Source: Gammaproteobacteria bacterium RIFCSPHIGHO2_12_FULL_38_11 (GTDB taxonomy: Bacteria; Pseudomonadota; Gammaproteobacteria; Coxiellales; Coxiellaceae). From it: 20,197 bases of DNA. The notes under the pieces are model-generated. The model had not been told where the DNA came from. It worked only from the letters and a program-made list of their open reading frames with translations, and searched no databases. Position numbers and translations under genes: made by a program. This document shows positions 13,655-20,197 of the stretch, in pieces (position 1 is the stretch's first letter; each line of letters opens with the position of its first letter). Location of the stretch: positions 22,302-42,498 of the forward strand of contig MGXX01000048.1 of assembly GCA_001801515.1 (NCBI GenBank), in the 5' to 3' direction.

Positions 13655-16600
13655 ATGCAGCTAAAACGAATCCAATTGATTGGCTTTAAATCATTTGTTG
13701 ATGCAACCTCAATTCCTGTCATGAGTCACATGAATGCCGTTGTTGGTCCAAATGGTTGTGGAAAATCGAATATCGTCGATGCATTACGTTGGGTAACGGG
13801 TGAAACATCTGCAAAACAATTGCGTGGGCAATCCATGTCCGACGTTATTTTTAATGGGACAACGGGTAGAAAACCAGTGGGTAGGGCCGCTGTTGAATTA
13901 ACATTTGACAATTCGGATCGTCGAATTGTCGGCGAGTATGCTGCATTTTCAGAGATTTCAATTCGACGTGAAGTGGTGCGAGATGGTCAGTCTAATTATT
14001 TTATCAATGGTGTTCCTGCACGTCGTCGTGATTTAGTCGATTTATTTTTAGGTACAGGATTGGGGCCGCGGAGTTATGCGATTATTGAACAAGGCATGAT
14101 TTCACAATTGGTTGAAGCAAAACCCGAGGACATGCGTTCACATTTTGAAGAAGTGGCGGGTATTTCAAAATATCGTGAACGTCGCCGTGAAACTGAAAAT
14201 CGTATGCGTCACACACAAGAAAATTGTGATCGATTAAATGATTTACGTGACGAATTAGAAAAGCAATTGCGCCACTTACAACGCCAAGCGAATTCAGCAG
14301 AACAATATAAACTTTTGCAGCAAGAACAACGTGTAATGAATGTGCAAATGAAAGCATTGCAATGGATGGATTTTGAAAATCAATTAAGCGAAAAAAAAGA
14401 AAAAAGTGATCAGTTTTCTGTTCATTATGAAGCACAATTAGCAGCGTTGCGTGAGCATGAAACAGATATCGAGAAATCTCGGTTACAATCACAAACATTG
14501 CTTGATGAAAAAGATGAGGTTCAAAAAAGATTTTATGGATTAGCCTCTGAAATTGCGCGTTTAGAACAACAAATTCAGCATAAACAAGAGCAGCTAAAAC
14601 AATGGCAACAAGAACTTGAAGAATCGGAATTACTTTGGGTAGAGCTAACGCAACAAAGTGCATTACAATCGGAACAAATTGATATTGTCACTGATGAAAT
14701 AGAAGCATTAAAACCGCAGGCTGATGATTTACAGCGCGTGATGAATGAGGCTAATCAAGTCTTGATTCAAGCAGATCAACGCATGCGTCAGTCGCAAAAT
14801 GATTGTGATAATTTTCAAAAACAAATGTCTGCGACAGCGCAGCAATTAGAAGTTTCTAAAACTAATATCAGTCATTATGAAGCGCAGAAAAAACAATTGA
14901 GCGATCGGCTTGCGCAGGCGCAAACACAATTGGCATCTGTTTCATTAAGTACTTTATCTGATGAAATTAACCCCTTGAATGAAAATACAAATATATTAAA
15001 AAGTAAAATCACTGACATTCAAGCCACATTATTACAATTATCACAGTCGATTCAGCAGCAACGCATTGTACATCAAGAATCACAAGCTGTTTTATCTCAG
15101 GGGCAAGGTGAATTACAAAAAATTGAAGCGCAGCAAGCCTCGTTAGCAGCGCTTCAGCAAGCACAATTGCAAGATCATCAAGCTGATACGCAATCATGGC
15201 TAGCGCAGCAACAATTAACCCAATGTGACCAATTGGGTAAATTAATTCGCGTTGATGCGGGCTGGGAATTGGCAGTGGAGACTGTGCTGGGCGATTATTT
15301 TGACGCTATTTGTGTTGATTCAATTGATGCGGTGACTGATGCATTAAATGATTTATCGAAAGGCCAGTTGACTTTCATGACAGCTCAGAGCCCCGAGCGT
15401 AAGCAAGTGGAAGCGACTAAGCATGAATTTGAACCACATAAAATCCTTCCTACCATCCTTTCCGTTATCCAGCATTGTGACAACTTACCCTCTTGGTTAT
15501 CCAGTATATACATTGCTGATAATTTATCAGAAGCGCTACGGTTAAAGTCGCAATTACAAGCAAGTGAATCTATTGTTACACGTGAAGGATGTTGGGTGGG
15601 TAATAATTGGTTGCGTGTTTCTAAATCACATAATACTGAAGAAAATTTTTTAGTGCGTGAGAAAAATTTAAAAAATTTACAAATCAGTATTACAGAACAA
15701 AAAGAAAAACTAGCTGAATTACAAGCACAGCAGGCGTCTGCCAAAGCAACATTAGAGCAATTGGAAGAAACACGCGATGCACAACATAAAATTTTTCAAG
15801 AAACAACAGCTGCGTTAACAGAAACGCAAACAAATTTAAGTGCGAAGCGTTCACGCTTAGAAACATTAACCCAGCAACAACACCGCTTAATATCTGACAT
15901 TCAGCAAATTGAAATACAAATCACGCAATCTGAAACGGCATTAACTGCTGCGAACACAACTGTTGCGCAATTTTCAGAAGCGCAACAGTTAGAAGCATCG
16001 CAAAAGGAGTTTCTTTTTGCTGCCAGAGCAGAGGCAGAATCCAATTTATCTGCCGCCAGAGTAGATGCGCAAATGAAAAAGCAGCAAGCGGATGAAAGAA
16101 CCATTCGATTAACATCCAATGAAAATCAACTGAATGTCTTGACGCAATCAATGAATTCAAATCAAAGGCAGTTAGGACAAGTCACTGAGCGTCGTGATAC
16201 ATTGAAAACACAATTAATCGACGCTGACGCACCTTTAAAAGAATGGTCTGAATTACTGCAAATTAGCTTAAAAAGTAAAATTTCTGTTGAAGCTGATTTG
16301 CATGCAATTGAATCGCGTTTACAAACCGAACAAAATCAATTAAAACAATACGAATCAAACCGTGATCGATTGTCAAAATCATTGTCTGGCTTGCAGGAAG
16401 AACAGCAGCAGTTGCGACTGGCACAACAAGAAACGCTTGTGCGTCAAACAACTTTAAAAGAACAGATTGCGGAAATGCAATTCGAGTTGGAAACAGTATT
16501 AAATGAATTATCGCCTGAAGCGAATTTATCTGAGTGGGAAGAAAAAGTTCATAAATTGCAAAGCAAAATTGAACGTTTAGGTCCGATTAATTTGGCAGCT

Positions 16601-17191
16601 ATCGATGAATTTAAAACGCTTAGTGAACGTAAAACGTATATGGACAGCCAGGTTGCCGATTTAACGGAAAGTCTAGAAATATTGCAAAATGCGATTCGAA
16701 AAATAGATCGAGAAACGCGTCATTTATTTAAAGATACTTTTGACAATGTGAATACACATTTTCAAAATTTATTTCCGCGTATTTTTGGTGGTGGTTCAGC
16801 CTCGTTGGTGTTAACAGATGATGACTTGTTAACGACAGGTATTGTTGTCAAAGCGCAACCTCCTGGAAAACGTAATGCAACTATTCATATGCTGTCGGGC
16901 GGTGAAAAAACATTAACAGCGATTGCTTTAATGTTTGCGATGTTTCAGTTAAACCCAGCGCCTTTTTGTGTGCTAGATGAAGTTGATGCCCCATTAGATG
17001 ATTTAAATGTCGGCCGTTTTTGTCATTTAGTAAAAGAAATGTCGAAGGATACGCAATTCTTAATTATTAGTCATAACAAAGTAACGATTGAAACAGCGGA
17101 TCACTTGATGGGTGTGACCATGCAAGAGCCAGGTGTTTCTCGTATTGTGTCGGTTGATATGAAGCAAGCAGTTGAGCTTGTAGAAGCGTAA
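13655..17191 (+). CDS. smc: Smc, chromosome segregation/condensin ATPase
   Basis: The core ATPase of bacterial condensin, a dimer that organises and segregates the chromosome. Length 1178 is typical of non-MukB gammaproteobacteria. The N-terminal head has Walker A GPNGCGKS (31-38) and the TGETSAKQLRGQSM segment. Coiled coil covers about 170-500 and 690-1010, with many Gln/Glu/Lys heptads; the hinge lies at about 515-680. The C-terminal head has signature LSGGEKTL (1080-1087) and Walker B CVLDEVDAPLDD with Asp1108-Glu1109. In the hinge, residues 579-587 (SPERKQVEA) are encoded by a 31-bp repeat shared with rlmD. The upstream Shine-Dalgarno is weak (CGGA). scpA and scpB are not nearby. zipA follows after 72 bases with a strong hairpin across the stop codon. 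Confidence 0.97.
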   Translation: MQLKRIQLIGFKSFVDATSIPVMSHMNAVVGPNGCGKSNIVDALRWVTGETSAKQLRGQSMSDVIFNGTTGRKPVGRAAVELTFDNSDRRIVGEYAAFSEISIRREVVRDGQSNYFINGVPARRRDLVDLFLGTGLGPRSYAIIEQGMISQLVEAKPEDMRSHFEEVAGISKYRERRRETENRMRHTQENCDRLNDLRDELEKQLRHLQRQANSAEQYKLLQQEQRVMNVQMKALQWMDFENQLSEKKEKSDQFSVHYEAQLAALREHETDIEKSRLQSQTLLDEKDEVQKRFYGLASEIARLEQQIQHKQEQLKQWQQELEESELLWVELTQQSALQSEQIDIVTDEIEALKPQADDLQRVMNEANQVLIQADQRMRQSQNDCDNFQKQMSATAQQLEVSKTNISHYEAQKKQLSDRLAQAQTQLASVSLSTLSDEINPLNENTNILKSKITDIQATLLQLSQSIQQQRIVHQESQAVLSQGQGELQKIEAQQASLAALQQAQLQDHQADTQSWLAQQQLTQCDQLGKLIRVDAGWELAVETVLGDYFDAICVDSIDAVTDALNDLSKGQLTFMTAQSPERKQVEATKHEFEPHKILPTILSVIQHCDNLPSWLSSIYIADNLSEALRLKSQLQASESIVTREGCWVGNNWLRVSKSHNTEENFLVREKNLKNLQISITEQKEKLAELQAQQASAKATLEQLEETRDAQHKIFQETTAALTETQTNLSAKRSRLETLTQQQHRLISDIQQIEIQITQSETALTAANTTVAQFSEAQQLEASQKEFLFAARAEAESNLSAARVDAQMKKQQADERTIRLTSNENQLNVLTQSMNSNQRQLGQVTERRDTLKTQLIDADAPLKEWSELLQISLKSKISVEADLHAIESRLQTEQNQLKQYESNRDRLSKSLSGLQEEQQQLRLAQQETLVRQTTLKEQIAEMQFELETVLNELSPEANLSEWEEKVHKLQSKIERLGPINLAAIDEFKTLSERKTYMDSQVADLTESLEILQNAIRKIDRETRHLFKDTFDNVNTHFQNLFPRIFGGGSASLVLTDDDLLTTGIVVKAQPPGKRNATIHMLSGGEKTLTAIALMFAMFQLNPAPFCVLDEVDAPLDDLNVGRFCHLVKEMSKDTQFLIISHNKVTIETADHLMGVTMQEPGVSRIVSVDMKQAVELVEA
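15384..15414 (+). repeat. In-frame 31-bp repeat, copy B (inside the smc hinge region)
   Basis: The copy starts CTCAGAGCCCCGAGCG and ends AAGTGGAAGC, with 28 of 31 bases identical to copy A in rlmD. It is read in the same frame as in rlmD and gives PERKQVEA against PERQRVEA. Confidence 0.85.
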
Positions 17192-17217
17192 CCTCGTGTG
17201 TTGCGCTTCTGCAAGCT
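17175..17217. repeat. Hairpin across the smc stop codon
   Basis: Arms 17175-17188 and 17204-17217 are inverted repeats of 14 bp with one G-U pair (AGCTTGTAGAAGCG against CGCTTCTGCAAGCT). The smc TAA lies in the 15-base loop. There is no T-run, so it is not a standard terminator. It could be an RNA processing or stability element that sets smc versus zipA levels. Confidence 0.65.
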
Positions 17218-17263
17218 AGGAAGCGATGAGTGTCTGTTATCAGCGTCTGTGAATGGAGTGACT

Positions 17264-17968
17264 ATGATCATTTTATCCCTTGTTTTCCTAGCAATAATGC
17301 TTACGGGACTATTTTTTTACGTTCGACAAAATCGTCCAGAGCCGGGTAACCGTTATCGCAAAACAAAACCTGCTGTTCGCCTCAAAACTGAAGAAGAAAA
17401 TAATGCAGAAAATAATTATCAACCTGCAATTTACCCGAAAAAAGACACAGATGATGCATTGGGTTTAAATTCAAATGAGACTGTCGTTTCTTTAAAAACG
17501 GCAAACCAACAAAAATCTAATCCTGCCCAACCTGATTGTATTGTTGTTTTATATTTAATGGCAACGGAGGATTCCGTTTATTCAGGTTATGAGTTACTAC
17601 AGGCCTTATTATCCGCTGGTATGCGTTTTGGCGCGCAAAGTATTTTTCATCGTCATGCGCATAAAGACGGCCGTGGTGGTGTTTTATTTCACTGTGCATC
17701 GGCTACAGCGCCAGGCACATTTGATTTAAGTAAAATGGGTGCGTTTTCTTGTAAGGGCTTGTCTTTGTTTTTTTCTGCTAATGATGTTGATGAGCCGTTG
17801 TCGACATTGGATTGCTTATTAGAAACAATTGACCAATTGGTTGAAGATTTAGGGGGGCATGTTTTGGATGACAAACATGCATTATTTACGAAAGAAAAAA
17901 TGATCACGTATCGCCAGCAATTACGCGCATTTGAAACCCGTAAAACAACGGTGGATATGTTTCCTTAA
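17264..17968 (+). CDS. zipA: ZipA, cell-division protein
   Basis: ZipA tethers FtsZ to the inner membrane at the septum. The frame is open from 17198, but ATG 17264 is the likely start: GGAG lies 5 bases before it, and the N terminus then begins directly with the membrane anchor (IILSLVFLAIMLTGLFFYV), as ZipA requires. A basic, then acidic/polar, linker spans about 21-89. The C-terminal FtsZ-binding domain (about 91-225) has IVVLYLMA, ALLSAGMRFG, IFHRH, GRGGVLFHCASATAPGTFDL, LETIDQLVEDLGGHVLDD and the closing ITYRQQL helix, which align well with ZipA from gammaproteobacteria. It is 234 residues. It sits between smc and ligA, its common place in the class. Confidence 0.95.
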   Translation: MIILSLVFLAIMLTGLFFYVRQNRPEPGNRYRKTKPAVRLKTEEENNAENNYQPAIYPKKDTDDALGLNSNETVVSLKTANQQKSNPAQPDCIVVLYLMATEDSVYSGYELLQALLSAGMRFGAQSIFHRHAHKDGRGGVLFHCASATAPGTFDLSKMGAFSCKGLSLFFSANDVDEPLSTLDCLLETIDQLVEDLGGHVLDDKHALFTKEKMITYRQQLRAFETRKTTVDMFP

Positions 17969-17973
17969 CTTTT

Positions 17974-18013
17974 AATGGAGTTGTTCGCTTCCATTGGCAC
18001 TGAAAAATTATTG
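17974..18013. repeat. Fold-back element, remnant copy 3 (between zipA and ligA)
   Basis: AATGGAGTTGTTCG matches the left end of copy 1 (one gap), and it is joined directly to CTTCCATTGGCACTG, the right end of copies 1 and 2. The inner arms and centre are missing, so this looks like an internal-deletion derivative. It starts 5 bases after the zipA stop codon. Confidence 0.7.
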
Positions 18014-18035
18014 AAAAAGCTAAAAACGGCGTTGA

Positions 18036-20057
<2,022 letters not shown>

Positions 20058-20111
20058 AGAAAAGACTTATGTTTTTTTATGGTTTTATCGTATAACTAAA
20101 AGGAGTTTAAT

Positions 20112-20197
20112 ATGAAAAAAACAATACTTTTGGCAGTAATTGCTGTTGTGATGGCGGTTAGTTTAACGGCGTGTAATACGAAAACAAAAGGCGCTCT
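20112..20197 (+). CDS. Small lipoprotein, N-terminal part (cut by window edge), perhaps entericidin-like
   Basis: The first 28 codons are visible. AAGGAG lies about 8 bases before the ATG. The signal MKKTILLAVIAVVMAVSLTA is followed by Cys21 in a lipobox (SLTA-C), then NTKTKGA. The CNT..KG start of the mature part resembles entericidin-type peptides, but too little is visible to name it. Confidence 0.75.
   Translation, partial: MKKTILLAVIAVVMAVSLTACNTKTKGA

Overview
The window looks like chromosomal DNA of an AT-rich gammaproteobacterium, most likely from the Legionellales/Coxiella side of the class. This rests on family recognition and gene order, not on a search. Supporting signs are the smc-zipA-ligA cluster, a monofunctional RelA, an rlmD gene on the same strand as relA, a DUF2608-type HAD protein (a family I associate with Legionella and Coxiella relatives) and several small secreted proteins of no known function.

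Layout. (1) 1-1058, minus: 5' part of relA, running off the left edge. (2) 1204-1620, minus: small six-cysteine secreted protein, divergent from (3) 1761-7737, plus: a complete tripartite RND efflux operon in the order outer-membrane lipoprotein, periplasmic adaptor, inner-membrane pump. (4) 7932-8780, minus: DUF2608/HAD protein. (5) 8781-9524: gene-poor, decayed-looking stretch ending in an unusual promoter region with tandem repeats and a C9 tract. (6) 9525-9929, plus: second six-cysteine secreted protein with a strong terminator. (7) 10065-11447, minus: rlmD. (8) 11595-12080, plus: unrecognised helical protein. (9) 12348-12560: short leader-like or frameshifted reading frame closed by a strong terminator. 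(10) 12598-20057, plus: Sel1/SPOR lipoprotein, smc, zipA and ligA, a chromosome-segregation, division and replication group. (11) 20112 to the edge: start of a small lipoprotein.

The most distinctive content is repetitive and regulatory. A 31-bp repeat sits in frame inside both rlmD and smc, adding a PER..VEA peptide to each protein, with a third diverged copy just after the SPOR lipoprotein gene. A second, larger fold-back element occurs as two nearly complete copies and one remnant, each directly after a stop codon (OMF gene, RND gene, zipA). The gene at 9525 has a C9 tract lying partly inside the -35/-10 spacer, the arrangement of known phase-variable promoters. In many gammaproteobacteria rlmD lies next to relA; here about 9 kb of efflux, secreted-protein and unknown genes separate them, so 1059-10064 is a probable accessory insertion or rearrangement.
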